A stretch of 64,000 bases of DNA from Hyalella azteca (Eukaryota > Arthropoda > Malacostraca > Amphipoda > Hyalellidae). Position 1 is the first letter of the stretch, and every line of letters begins with the position of its first letter. The DNA lies in the NCBI RefSeq assembly GCF_000764305.2, contig NW_025946557.1, forward strand, positions 124,001-188,000, read 5' to 3'. The notes below the pieces were generated by a model. It was not told the origin of the DNA. It ran no database searches and worked only from the letters and a program-made list of their open reading frames with translations. This document shows positions 12,630 to 22,327 of the stretch, in pieces. The translations under genes and the position numbers were made by a program.

Positions 12630-15600
12630 CAAACTGTCGTCCCCGGCCAGTCGTACATTATGTAAAACAGCATCAACTAGGCCACGGACGGAGTGGAGTG
12701 AAATGAAAACTGAAACGGCGTATGAAAACTGAAACTGCTGGACCAATACTTTTAGAAATAGGAACATTATGCAACAATGATGAACTATGTCGTCACGTAC
12801 TGCAACAACAAAACATCTTAGCGAACAACTTACCCTTATTTCGTAAATAGATGCCAAATATTTTGTTTCTGTCCGAGTACTTTACTATAGTGATGGATGT
12901 AGAGATTCGGCAGATTCGTATGAGGTTCCTAAATAAGTATTAAGTTCAGTCGGAATGAAATTAACTATAAATGCACGTGAATAATATTTGATCATTCCAA
13001 TACTTTCGTCGATAAACCTGCAACATCCAAAACACGTTCGAATTATCAAAATAAAACCATTTTTCTAATAGCGTCTTTAGCTACACTGACAATTTGCTGC
13101 CGTAGCAGCAATAATTAATTTCTTTTTCTATCTGCTAATGGATCAAATCAGACAAAAATTTATTAAATCAGACAAAGATACTAATGGTGAATAGTTGAAC
13201 AAAGCGTGATATATAAACAAACTTTAGATTTGGTTTTAAATTCGATTGGTTATTAAGAAAAATGGAATCCAAGCCTCAGGAGTTTTCAATTAAATTATTC
13301 TCTAAGATTAGGAGTTAATGCGACCTGTTTACATTAATTAGGATAAACTTCTCGTTGACAAGCTATAAATTTATTTGTTTATCATTTATCGTTATTTCTT
13401 TCATATTTTTTCTACGTAAGAAATTATTTCAAGTTATTAGTTATATTGTCTGTATGAACGCTATGCTTCACACGGACAGACTGTAGGAGTCATCATCACT
13501 GTCCAGCTAATCATGAAATAACATGATTCCTTCTTACAATAACGCTACAATTCTAGCACTACAAAGAGAATAATGTGATTCTTCGATGTAAGATTTAGTG
13601 GATGGACAGTCATTGCACTCTAGGATCTGGTCGGTGGTACGTGTTAAGCTCTGAATATTTGAAAGAGAATGGTATCGCGGGCCATGTACCGTTGGAATGG
13701 CACAATCCGCGGCTGATTGGAGGTCTTACCAAAGATTCTAGGCGTTCCATTCAGGGCTGATTGGTGTTCAATATCGGTGGTGGACGGCTAAGCCCCCGCT
13801 TAAGCAATACAGTAATCTAAAACAACATTTAAACACGTAATATATAAATACATTCAGAAAAACATGAAGGGTTTAAAGTTTAGAATCTAAATAATTTTAG
13901 AAACCAATTTTTTCAGTCATAGTGTCAAAATTGATAAACCTTAAATCTGAGCAACAGCTAGGAAATATTGAATAAAATCTACGTACTTTACTCCAAAGAT
14001 TTAAATTACTTCCACCGCACTCGTATTCACAGCACCCCACCATATATCCCCAATATTTACATTTTATCCATCAGTGCCTATAAACTTTCCCCTTTTATTT
14101 GTACATTTTTTATCAATGCAATTATCGATAATTAATTATTTGTAGTTAAATTGTTTATTTTAATAATTACTAATATAATTTAAACAATTATCATCATATT
14201 TAAAAATTTGCTTATTAATAGAGTTATTGTTGCAAACAGTTATGTTGTTTCATCTTCATTTTGTATTGTTCAGCATTATTGGTACGGTAAATAACCCGCT
14301 CGCTAATGGGCCTAGTGTTCGAACGTCAAGTGCCAGCATTAACTTCATTAATTCTAAAATTCACCACCATTATTTCCTAATTAATTTTCATCCCCATAAT
14401 TTGAACCAACCTGTTTATGTAGTAGAACAACTTCACTAATAATTGACCAACCACTCAGGTGAATACTCCTGCCTGCGAGTGGACCTGCTTTTCAAGCGCG
14501 AGTTCTCGTACTACCTCCTAACCATCTACATCCCCTGCTGTATGTTGGTCATCGTGTCCTGGGTCAGCTTCTGGCTGGACCAAAACTCGGTGCCTGCTAG
14601 GGTATCCTTAGGCGTCACTACCCTGCTTACCATGGCCACGCAGACCTCGGGTATAAACCAGTCCTTGCCACCGGTGTCATACACCAAGGTGAGATATACC
14701 AGTCCCTGCCACCGGTGTTTTACACCAAGGTGAGATATACCAGCCCCTGCCACCGGTGAGATATACCAGCCCCTGCCACCGGTGAGATATACCAGCCCCT
14801 GCCACCGGTGAGATATACCAGCCTCTGCCACCGGTGAGATATACCAGTCCCTGCCACCGGTGAGATATACCAGTCCCTGCCACTGGTGAGATATACCAGT
14901 CCCTGCCCCCGGTGTCATACACCTAAGCGAGAAATACCAGTCCCAGTGAACTCCCCATATTGGAAACATTTTAAACATTTTTTAATCTCAGCCTATTCAA
15001 TGTGACCTCACTTTCGAGATGACTCAAAAACAATCTTTGCTTAATGCTACTAAACAATTCGTCACTTTATTCACACACCTGCAGCGGTCATGGTAATATT
15101 TTTTTACAACACTTCTCTTTAACTTCACTTCTTGTTTGTCTGTTTGTCTGTCAGTCTGTCTGTCTGTCTGCTACAAATCTTGTAATCAAAATTTAACAAT
15201 GAAAAAAATTATATATTAAAAAAATTTTATATATTAAAAAAATTGAAAAATTAATTTTTATAATATTCGAAAATTAAATGAGAAATTCATGGTACATCTT
15301 TAAGATTGGAGACACTGGATTCTTTGGAAGTGTGGTTTTCAAAAAGTAATTTTTAAACGTATTTTATAATATTATTGTTCGTTTCAACTTTACATGTAAG
15401 TGGGACTATTATTCGTAAAACAAGACACGCAACCGTTAGCTACTCTCAATTTTAAACCTATTGTCATTTCCGGTTACTTTTGCCTCCGACTTTTTACACT
15501 ATTTCCGTTGATATTGGTAGTCGCAATCATGAAAGGCTGCTTATTTTGAATAAACTTTTTTAGATAAAAACTTTGGATAATTGCTCCTCATAAGCTGCCT

Positions 15601-18016
15601 TCCATTCCCACATCCATTCAGTTTGTTGCATATTTTTTTGCATTTGTACACACTTTCTCAGTCTAAACTCTTGCCGTACGCTCGCTTGATATTTTCATAC
15701 GTCTTCACCACGAGCGTCATAATTTTACACTCGTACTATAGTTGATACATTTAACACGCCTTCATACGACGGCTCAAACCTGTGCTATACTCACCGTGTT
15801 CAACACGCCTCCACACTACAGCTCAAACTCCTGCTATATTTAGTGTTCAACACGCCTCCACACGATAGCTTAAACTCGTGTTAGACTCATCGTGTTCAAC
15901 ACGCCTCCACACGATAGCTTAAACTCGTGTTAGACTCGCCGTGTTCAACACGCCTCCTCATTACAAATCAACCTTGTGCTATATTTAGTGTTCAACACGC
16001 CTCCACACTACAACTCAAACTCTTGCTATATTACCACGTTTTTCTTAGCTCGCTTTCGTGTCTGTGAATCATTCTCTTGGTCTTTTGTATTTCAGTTAAA
16101 ATATTTTACATCTAAAACCAAAAACGTGGGGCGCATCTTCATTTAGGCATGCCTTAATTTCAATTTTGAATTCAACCACTATTTCTAATTATATCAGCAA
16201 TACACTTATCAAATGTTCAATGAACCATCATATTCATCATATCAAGTAATCACCAAACAATTCAACACGCCTCCACACGATGGCTTAAACTCGTGTTATA
16301 CTCACCGTGTTCAACACGCCTCCTCAATACAAATTAACCTCGTGCTATATTTAGTGCTCAACACGCCTCCGCACTACTGTTCAAACTCGTGCTATTCTCA
16401 CCGTGTTCAACACGCCTGCACACTACAGCTCAACCTCGTGCTATATTTAGTGTTCAACACACCTCCACACCACAGTTCCCACTAATGCTACACTCTACAC
16501 CCTCTGACCAGGCAATCGACGTATGGACGGGTGTGTGCCTGACGTTCGTGTTCGGAGCGCTGCTGGAGTTTGCTCTCGTGAACTATGCGTCGCGCTCTGA
16601 TCTGCACCGTGACCAGATGCGACGGCAGCAGCGGCAGTGGGAGGAGTTCTCCTTCGAAGAACCTTCCACTTTCCCCATGGTGAATTATCTCCCTGGGTAA
16701 TACATGTGTTCACATGTTTGCATTTTATAACAGTGGGAAGAGTTCTCCTTCGAAGAACCTTCCACTTTCCCAATGGTGAATTATCTCCCTGGGGGGATAC
16801 ATGAATTCAGCTGTTTGCATATTATAACATATGTAAAGTTTTTAATTTTAGGCCAAAAGTCAAGTTGAGTTAAATCTCCCTGGGGGATACAGGTATTCAT
16901 ATGTTTGCATATTATAACAGATGTAAAGTTTTTAATTTTAGGCCAAAAGTCAGTTAAGTTAAATCTCCCTGGGAGATACATGTATTTACATGTTTGCATA
17001 TTATAACAGATGTAAAGTTTGTAAGTTCAGGCCATAAGTCAGTTACGTTTTAGGCTTTTATTTATCTTTGTATTAGGTTAATACGAATTTCAATATTTCT
17101 TAAATTTTCACAGTCCTTCAGAGCGAAACATCATAGAATTTTTAGTGTCCTTTTCGATTTCTAACATCCTTATTGTAATGTTATCATCTTTCCTAACAAC
17201 ACCGAAGTACATAATTCAAATCAAAGACATATTTCCTTAGTACTCGTTGTGTTAAGGTTCATCTGTTACATTTCATTCGTGGGTTTCGGTTTCGAAATAA
17301 TATTTATTCTCTATTTATTTGAACACTTCACATTAAAACCGAAAATTCTTCACTTATATGGTGCTGAAGGATTTCAGTTCAAATGACAGCCTAAAATTGT
17401 CAGAGAAAATCTTGAATAGATTTTGACGTGACCCTTCATTCCAGAAGCCCTAGTCTTCTTAGACCTAGAGGAAAGGGGGCGTGACATTTTTAAAATAAAA
17501 CGTAAAGATATTTGACGTGACCCTTCATTCCAGAAGCCCTTGGTCCACTTAGAGGAAGGGGGGTATGACATTTTCAAACCAAAACGTAAAGATATTTGAC
17601 GTCACCCTTCATTCCAGAAGCCCTTGGTCCTCCTAGAGGAAGGGGGCGTGACATTTTCAAAACAAAACGTAAAGATATTTGACGTCACCCTTCATTCCAG
17701 AAGCCCTTGGTCCTCCTAGAGGAAGGGGCATGACATATTCAAAACAAAACGTAAAGATATTTGACGTGACCCTTCATTCCAGAAGCCCTTGGTGCGCACT
17801 CACACCGGAGGTATGACCCTGGACAAGGTACGTGAGTGTGCCATCCACATGCCCCAGCAGCGTAGGGGCTGTAGGTCCTGGCTCTCCAAGTTCCCCAGCA
17901 GGAGCAAGAGGATCGATGTCATCTCCCGCATCACTTTCCCTCTGGTCTTCGCGTTCTTCAATATAGTTTATTGGTGCACGTACCTCTTCCGGGAGACGAG
18001 AGAAATACCAAACTAA
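156..18016 (+). CDS. GluCl: Glutamate-gated chloride channel subunit, gene span (5' end outside window)
   Basis: Spliced gene with exons 156-235, 8203-8272, 9694-9847, 11143-11225, 11904-12038, 14459-14688, 16512-16679 and 17783-18016. All phases fit and every intron is GT-AG. The joined product is a Cys-loop pentameric ligand-gated anion channel. It shows ligand-domain strands ([31 protein letters not shown]), the Cys-loop [15 protein letters not shown], the second disulphide of loop C (KYC...YSC) typical of GluCl and glycine receptors, M1, M2 with the anion-channel PARVSLG start, M3, an intracellular loop and M4 before the stop. Family knowledge: GluCls are invertebrate-specific, sit in the neuronal or muscle plasma membrane, conduct chloride when glutamate binds and are the target of avermectins. 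The M3 motif FGALLEF keeps its glycine, a position where changes confer avermectin resistance in mites. Signal peptide and first exons are missing to the left. Introns are full of tandem repeats seeded at exon edges. Confidence 0.95.
4211..4385. repeat. GC-rich 23-bp minisatellite
   Basis: About seven copies of a unit like ggggaaccgctgcaggggac. The open frame through it (Pro/Ser/Val-rich) is a by-product of the repeat. Confidence 0.85.
5667..5880. repeat. Minisatellite rich in cagaacag and gcagcaacg
   Basis: Nested repeats with a higher-order unit of about 65 bp containing gtagagcagcaacgtaaaaa; roughly three copies, then fading copies to about 6000. Confidence 0.8.
6275..6420 (+). mobile_element. 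MITE, about 146 bp, full copy
   Basis: Bounded by GGGGCCATACTTTCAAAA and its inverse TTTTGAAAGTATGGCCCC. The subterminal parts are also partly inverted (gttaagagatcgtaag against gtaagtacgtacgttcac). No coding capacity. Other copies are at 1-83, 23252-23397, 23421-23568, 30244-30504 and 43144-43289. I could not see a clear target-site duplication, so the superfamily is open. Confidence 0.75.
6632..7128. mobile_element. Non-autonomous element with 29-bp perfect terminal inverted repeats
   Basis: Bases 6632-6660 are the exact reverse complement of 7100-7128 (ends begin CCAGGAATTTAAAAG). The interior has no convincing ORF. Near the right end it holds CTGACGA, a GGAG/CTCC hairpin and GAAAC, which recalls a hammerhead core. 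A decayed relative of the right end lies at about 24050-24130. Confidence 0.55.
8203..8272 (+). CDS. GluCl: GluCl exon: [11 protein letters not shown] strand
   Basis: 70 nt, acceptor gcgcag, phase 0 in and phase 1 out. Encodes [19 protein letters not shown] then NNIG, matching the loop D region of GluCl. The donor (gtacaa) lies only about 20 bases before a long AAT microsatellite. Confidence 0.93.
8293..8371. repeat. (AAT)n microsatellite
   Basis: About 26 uninterrupted AAT units starting some 20 bases after a GluCl donor site. Confidence 0.98.
8476..9406 (+). mobile_element. Internally deleted mariner/Tc1-like DDE transposon
   Basis: Ends are imperfect inverted repeats (acagggtgcttcac against gtgaatcacaactgt). 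From 8608 it reads like the helix-turn-helix start of an arthropod DDE transposase ([20 protein letters not shown], then a stop, then [16 protein letters not shown]). After a deletion of the catalytic core, 9140-9220 gives the C-terminal tail [16 protein letters not shown]. It is dead. Relatives are at 28508-29103 and 61600-61935. Confidence 0.75.
9405..9693 (+). repeat. Acceptor-derived minisatellite before GluCl exon 9694
   Basis: About eight units of 31-36 bp, each containing cacag (acceptor) and most of the first 14 bases of the exon (GAGGCATCAAGTAC) followed by tcacacagaatatac. The true exon forms the last unit. Confidence 0.95.
9694..9847 (+). CDS. GluCl: GluCl exon: loop A (VWMPDLFF) region
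   Basis: 154 nt, starting with GA of a split Gly codon. Encodes [20 protein letters not shown], then [15 protein letters not shown] and [15 protein letters not shown], the best conserved part of the GluCl extracellular domain (loops A and E). It ends ATC AG before gttagt. Both edges lie in repeat ladders that copy its own first 14 and last roughly 9 bases. Confidence 0.97.
9838..10450 (+). repeat. Donor-derived minisatellite after GluCl exon 9694-9847
   Basis: About eight diverged units of 70-80 bp. Each carries a version of agcagcatcaggttcgctaa, which repeats the exon end (AGCATCAG) and donor (GTTAG), followed by tatcaataaaaatatcatct. Confidence 0.9.
10560..10735 (+). repeat. Interspersed repeat with embedded (GTCC/GTCT)n
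   Basis: Contains tagcgcattttctcatttat, a run of tgtccgtctgtctg, and cactcactgcagcgagtac. An inverted relative is at 52015-52190. Both copies share non-microsatellite flanks, so this is a dispersed family rather than chance microsatellites. Confidence 0.75.
11143..11225 (+). CDS. GluCl: GluCl exon: Cys-loop
   Basis: 83 nt between tgcag and gtatgc. Its first G completes an Arg codon from the previous exon. It encodes [21 protein letters not shown] and QLLLAS, with 13 residues between the two cysteines, the hallmark of the receptor superfamily. The last T joins AT of the next exon to give Tyr of [13 protein letters not shown] is more diverged than in insect GluCls. Confidence 0.95.
11904..12038 (+). 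CDS. GluCl: GluCl exon: loop F to first Cys of loop C
   Basis: 135 nt, acceptor tttag, donor gtgatt. Encodes [18 protein letters not shown], then [15 protein letters not shown] and [11 protein letters not shown], with a split Gly codon at the end. The Cys in KYC pairs with the one in YSC in the next exon. The last roughly 27 bases and the donor are repeated about eight times downstream. Confidence 0.96.
12020..12560 (+). repeat. Donor-derived minisatellite after GluCl exon 11904-12038
   Basis: About nine units of about 63 bp including the true junction. Each carries acagcaagaccaatactg plus gtgatta, the exon end and donor, then cctttcatacctcactctgc. One copy at about 12460 keeps 27 exonic bases. 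Confidence 0.95.
12596..12627. repeat. Poly(T) tract
   Basis: 32 consecutive T. It could be the tail of a minus-strand retroposon, but no body was recognised beside it. Confidence 0.9.
12628..14458 (+). other. GluCl intron, mostly featureless
   Basis: AT-rich. The one thing seen is a block at 13670-13760 (gcggctgattggaggtctta and neighbours) resembling the arms of the inverted repeat at 62.3-63.4 kb. Confidence 0.5.
14459..14688 (+). CDS. GluCl: GluCl exon: loop C, M1 and M2
   Basis: 230 nt, acceptor ctcag, donor gtgaga. Encodes [18 protein letters not shown], then the M1 helix ([14 protein letters not shown]), [19 protein letters not shown] and [15 protein letters not shown]. The PARVSLG motif at the M2 entrance is the selectivity filter of anion channels. 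It ends in phase 0 at Lys. Confidence 0.97.
14661..14944 (+). repeat. Donor-derived minisatellite after GluCl exon 14459-14688
   Basis: One long copy of the exon end and donor (14703-14735), then about seven 26-bp units of the type cagcccctgccaccggtgag followed by atatac. In the short units the exon tail is fused directly to the donor sequence. Confidence 0.95.
14703..14729 (+). other. Possible in-frame micro-exon (copy of GluCl M2-M3 linker)
   Basis: A copy of the end of the preceding exon, flanked by ataccag and gtgaga. Its 27 bases read SLPPVFYTK in phase 0, one residue different from SLPPVSYTK. Splicing it in would duplicate part of the gating linker, so an unused relic is more likely than a working exon. 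Confidence 0.25.
14945..15690 (+). other. GluCl intron segment
   Basis: AT-rich. It contains a short TGTC microsatellite at about 15137-15171 and nothing else recognised. Confidence 0.5.
15740..16470. repeat. Degenerate ~50-bp minisatellite (aacacgcctccacac)
   Basis: Roughly a dozen diverged units containing gtgttcaacacgcctccaca and aactcgtgctatact, in two blocks (15740-16030 and 16260-16470) leading up to the M3 exon acceptor. Unlike the neighbouring ladders, no exon sequence is included. Confidence 0.85.
16512..16679 (+). CDS. GluCl: GluCl exon: M3 and start of intracellular loop
   Basis: 168 nt, phase 0 at both ends, acceptor gaccag, donor gtgaat. Encodes [20 protein letters not shown], then [15 protein letters not shown] and a loop ending [15 protein letters not shown] second, nearly identical copy of the last 42 bases lies 55 bases downstream with its own splice sites. 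Confidence 0.95.
16680..17040 (+). repeat. Donor-side tandem duplications after GluCl M3 exon
   Basis: First a second copy of exon end plus donor flank (16731-16804), then about three further units of about 85 bp beginning aaatctccctggggg and containing catatgtttgcatattataa. Later units have lost the exon part. Confidence 0.9.
16734..16775 (+). other. Possible in-frame micro-exon (copy of GluCl loop residues)
   Basis: 42 bases between acceptor ataacag and donor gtgaat, phase 0 on both sides, encoding [14 protein letters not shown]. This is identical in protein to the end of exon 16512-16679. The two base differences (GAG/GAA and CCC/CCA) are both synonymous. It could be an alternative cassette or just a young duplication. 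Confidence 0.4.
17425..17782 (+). repeat. Acceptor-derived minisatellite before GluCl last exon
   Basis: Four units of 82-92 bp, each holding cccttcattccag (acceptor) and AAGCCCTTGGT (exon start) followed by agaggaagggg and aaacgtaaagatattt. The true exon start is the fifth copy. Confidence 0.95.
17783..18016 (+). CDS. GluCl: GluCl terminal exon: loop end, M4 and stop
   Basis: 234 nt from acceptor attccag to TAA. Encodes [19 protein letters not shown], a basic stretch ([15 protein letters not shown]), the M4 helix ([15 protein letters not shown]) and the tail RETREIPN. The acceptor plus the first roughly 11 exon bases occur four more times upstream at intervals of about 84 bases. No convincing polyadenylation signal was picked out downstream. 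Confidence 0.95.
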   Translation, partial: KPLVRTHTGGMTLDKVRECAIHMPQQRRGCRSWLSKFPSRSKRIDVISRITFPLVFAFFNIVYWCTYLFRETREIPN

Positions 18017-19561
18017 AGCAGTACTGGAGTAACTTTACCAAAAGTTAATAATGATAGGAATATTAGACTTCAGCAGTTATATTTTATACCTACGTAGCGT
18101 GACTTTTAGCTGCGATGAGATTTAATCGACCGAATTTTAACCTCTTGAGGGACCGAACTTTGTAATTAAAAAAATTCTTACTTCCGGCCTAAATCAAGCA
18201 ACCAAATTGAAAAAAATTCTGCTGTGATCATCGAAGAAATTATAAGTTCATGTGAACTCGTGGAAAATCGTTTTCTGACATAACCAACAGGTTATGGCTG
18301 TTCATGGCACTATTGACCAGAAGATATCGGAGACACGACCAACAGTTCAATTTATCTGATAAGCGACCGGAGTGCATCAAACAAAGTACTTTAAAGCAGC
18401 TTATAGTCCTAATGAGTGGAGGGCACTAGGTGAAATGTGTTGGGAAATTAGCAAATTACCACCAGACCAGGTGACCTGACAAGTGACTAGACACAATCAA
18501 TGAGAGACCACATCACGGCAGATTACCTAGCTGACTAGGCTTGAGAACAACCCTTCTAAAGCTAACGATTTTGCAGATGATTCAAATTGAGCGAATTACA
18601 AAGAAGCTAGTTGCTGTCCAAAATACTATTTTAGAGTTGAGACAGAGAATTTGAGCAGAGACTCGAGTTATAGGGGGGACCCTTGATAATTAACATCAAT
18701 GTTCATTAATTCATTTAGAGCAGAATTCAAGCTGACAATGAAATGTGTAGCAAACCACATTTCATTGTCATGAAACGAGGTAATATTATGGAATTTGGTA
18801 CGACAAAATTCCATAACATTACCAATTTCTCACTGAATTGCACCTTAATAGAGGTCTTCACAATTTCTTTACTTGTTGATATAAGTTTTCATCCATAAAA
18901 AATATATTTACTTTAAACTAAGTCGGTGTGACTCACAGGGGTTACTAGAGAGCTGGTCAGAAACATAATGCTCGTGAATGGTTCCTAATGATTAATAACA
19001 GTTCTAATCTCACTTCAACAATTTAATAATTCTTGAAGGGGTCAAATGAGATCATCTGAGTCCTGAACCAAAAAATTTCATACGTCTTCACTGATATAAT
19101 CAATTTAGTTTGATACTCAGAATTCCACTGTTCGGCAATAAATTTTTTTTCTCTAGACGTAGTTTTCGGCACCGCGGAACATAATTTATCCTCGAAAGCT
19201 CACAAATGTTTTATACGATTATAAATGTATAGCCATTAGAATATGGAGCGTCTTTGTCTAACTAATGGATTTTGCTGACCACGCTTCTTCGATGGATAGA
19301 GACTCTGCGGAACTGAGACGTGGGGGGCAGCGTAGGGCTACCGGCATATAAGTACGCCCGAAATGGGAAAAACTTCGATTGGCTTTATTCAAAAATATTG
19401 GAACGTTATTTCAATAATAAGTTAGACAAACGCTCAAGGGTACACCCAAAAATGATTTCGAGAAGCGTTAAAATTATTTGTGGGCCCTAACTTATCCCAT
19501 CTGCTCATGACAGTTACTAATACCTAATAAATTATTATAAGATGGCAGAAATTTCTTGATT

Positions 19562-20270
19562 ATATGCGTACAATTTATGACCAGAGAGTGCATTTGAATT
19601 TTCAAGGAGTTGAACAATTCTTAGATGACGTTGGTAGATCAAAAGGCAGATTTAGCAAATAATAATATATTAACGACAAAAAGCTCAAGTTCTCAATGAG
19701 GCCAGTGTAGTTCATAAATTTTGCTTCAAAGAAGGTTGTAGACTTCTTCATCATTTGGACTACATTGGAGTATTTGGACTAACAACCACGACATTGAGAC
19801 CGTCTCACCTGTCATCTTCAACCTGAAGGGCAGAGAAGCCCCCTGAGACAAACTCACAAGACTGTCGCTCGCACCGTGCTGGAGAAACCCACCAGCGTCA
19901 TCATGCGGAGGTGCACAACATTAATCGACCAACGATTGCTGGAACCGTCTTAATTTTGAATTGGACCCTAGCTATCGATTTCCAAGCTACCGGATTTGTC
20001 TAAAATAAAATTTGAGATTGATTGCGTAAGGACTTTCTGGCTCGAAATTTTTGTGTTGTATCCTATTGACATATATTATGTACTCATGTCCAACCAAATT
20101 TCACTATTCAATGCTTCTCTTAACTTGAAAATGAATGTTGCTACATTCGAAACGTCGTTAATATATTATTATTTGCTAAATCTGCCTTTTGATCTACCAA
20201 CGTCATCTAAGAATTGTTCAACTCCTTGAAAATTCAAATGCACTCTCTGGTCATAAATTGTACGCATATA
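19562..20270. mobile_element. Foldback element with ~115-bp inverted arms
   Basis: The arm 19562-19676 (gcgtacaatttatgaccaga and onward) is the inverse of 20156-20270. The middle (19677-20155) has no clear ORF; a GC-richer stretch at 19795-19930 looks unrelated and may be a nested insertion. The arms resemble those of 57970-58374. Confidence 0.7.
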
Positions 20271-20804
20271 ATACCTAATAATGTACTAATTAAAATGCAA
20301 GTCCTTACTAATACATCATAGTTTCTTAATTATAATATTTTAAATGGTTGCATTCATAATCCAAGTTGATGAAAAATGACCACACTCCCGTGAAAAAACC
20401 GTAAGGCTTTTGTCCAAATCGATGGCTTCATAATTAAGTAGAAAATTTAGTAAAATATTTAGTCTACAACTTGTGATTTAAGAAAAACTGCAAAACAAAC
20501 CTTGCTAAACGGGAACACAAACTTTCCTACAATAAGTTTGAAATGTGCTTTTGAATGCATGTACAACATCCTGTAAAGTCAGTTTGCAAATAATTCAAAT
20601 AATTTCTTCATTATTAATTAAAATCAAATTTTTCAACTGAAAATGACTGCTTCCCTCGTCTCAGTGCTGCACAATAACAAGGCCCAAGCTCAGACTAGAA
20701 TAATATTTCTATTGAAAATAAATTGCATGCTATAGATATATATTTATTGTCCCAAGATCCTGTACATAACGTTTCATTCTCACTATATTACTCCTATCAA
20801 GACC

Positions 20805-20995
20805 ATCTATATTCATACGGACATTACCTTCACGCAATCTACTTTTAAATTGCGTATAGTATCGAACCATTTATATTCATACGGACATTACCTTCACGCA
20901 ATCTACAGTACTTTTAAATTGCGTATAGCATCGAACCATTTATATTCATACGGACATTATCTTCACGCAATCTACTTTTAAATTGCGTATACCAT
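20805..20995. repeat. Three-copy ~68-bp tandem repeat
   Basis: Units contain tatattcatacggacattac and cttttaaattgcgtatag. Confidence 0.9.
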
Positions 20996-22077
20996 CGACA
21001 GTATTTTATAAAATGTTGACGTTCATCTAGAAATAATGCGCATAATATAATAATGATTGATTTTGTATGCTTATTTACATCTGAACAATAGACGGAGGTA
21101 CGTTGGGCGAGGAAAATTTTCATTAAACAGCACAAGATACAAATATACATTTTGTCATTTAAATACAAAATATATATTTATGAGTGGGAAACATAAGAAT
21201 GGTTATATTCAAAATAAATTACAGTTGGTAAAAACTCGCAGATTAGTAGTAGATTCGATCCACTATCTCGTTATCAATTATTTTAAATAACTGAGTAGTT
21301 TTATTAGGTAATTCTGAAAATTCATGATAGAGGTAGATTTACGAATTAATATCGAACAAGTCATCAAAATTAGTCGTTATATTCCGTCATAACGACTGAT
21401 TCAATTTCATTTTTAAAGCAATGAGCTCATTATTGTTAATTAATGTTTACCATAATGTATTTTTCTCCACTATTTCCCAAATCGGTGCGCTAGACTGAAA
21501 TAGAAAAGATTCGTTGAATAGTGAATCGTTCGAGCACTTCGAAATATATTATTTAGGTTCTAGAATAAGGTCTTCGTTGGGTGTTGCTTATATACGAGCA
21601 TTAGAAGCACTCTTAAATTAATTAGTTAATTAATAATTAGCCTTTAATTAGTTAGCTCCTTAAGTCTGTTTCTAGATAATATTTTATTCGATGTTTGGGC
21701 TGCGTTCGCAAGAATGTCGTTCTATTATTCAAGCTTGTAGGAAGATGCATCTTATTCATTGCACTCAATTGCTTTTAAATCCAAGTCAATATAATATATT
21801 GGTATATTTATCAAGTAGCTAGCTTGTTTGATTCCATTGCTTCTTGTTTTATGAAGTATCTGTTAAACGCTTATAAGGTAATATCTCTAATACACCGAAT
21901 AAAGATATTAAAAACTGACTTATCTTTTCCAGTCCACGCCTACGATGAAAAATAAAAAAAATTCACTCTCGCCAAAACATTTTGTTATAACGAATCCTAA
22001 TGAATTTAGATCAAATGATGAATTACTAAAGCACTTCTCTATTTATCTGACAACTCGTACTCAATTATTATTGACGC

Positions 22078-22327
22078 ATAATAATAATAATAGCGGTTTC
22101 AGCGTTTATTAGGCCGTAGGCCTGTCGCCGATTCTTAACATCGCAGAACATTCATAGCATTTTGCGGTCTCGAACTCGCAACTCACTGCTACAATTCTGC
22201 CGTGCTTAACCGCCCGGCCTCCTTGCCGATTCTGACCAGAAACAGGCACACAGAGCTGGGATCGAACCCGCACCTCTCTGCACAAATCTTGGTACTCTGA
22301 ACTTTAGTCACTGGGCCACCCTGCCAC
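22078..22327 (-). mobile_element. Dimeric tRNA-derived SINE, minus orientation
   Basis: Reverse complement of the element at 47561-47806. It contains two tRNA-like units with internal promoter boxes and ends in an ATT-repeat tail at 22078-22092. See the plus copy for details. Confidence 0.85.
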
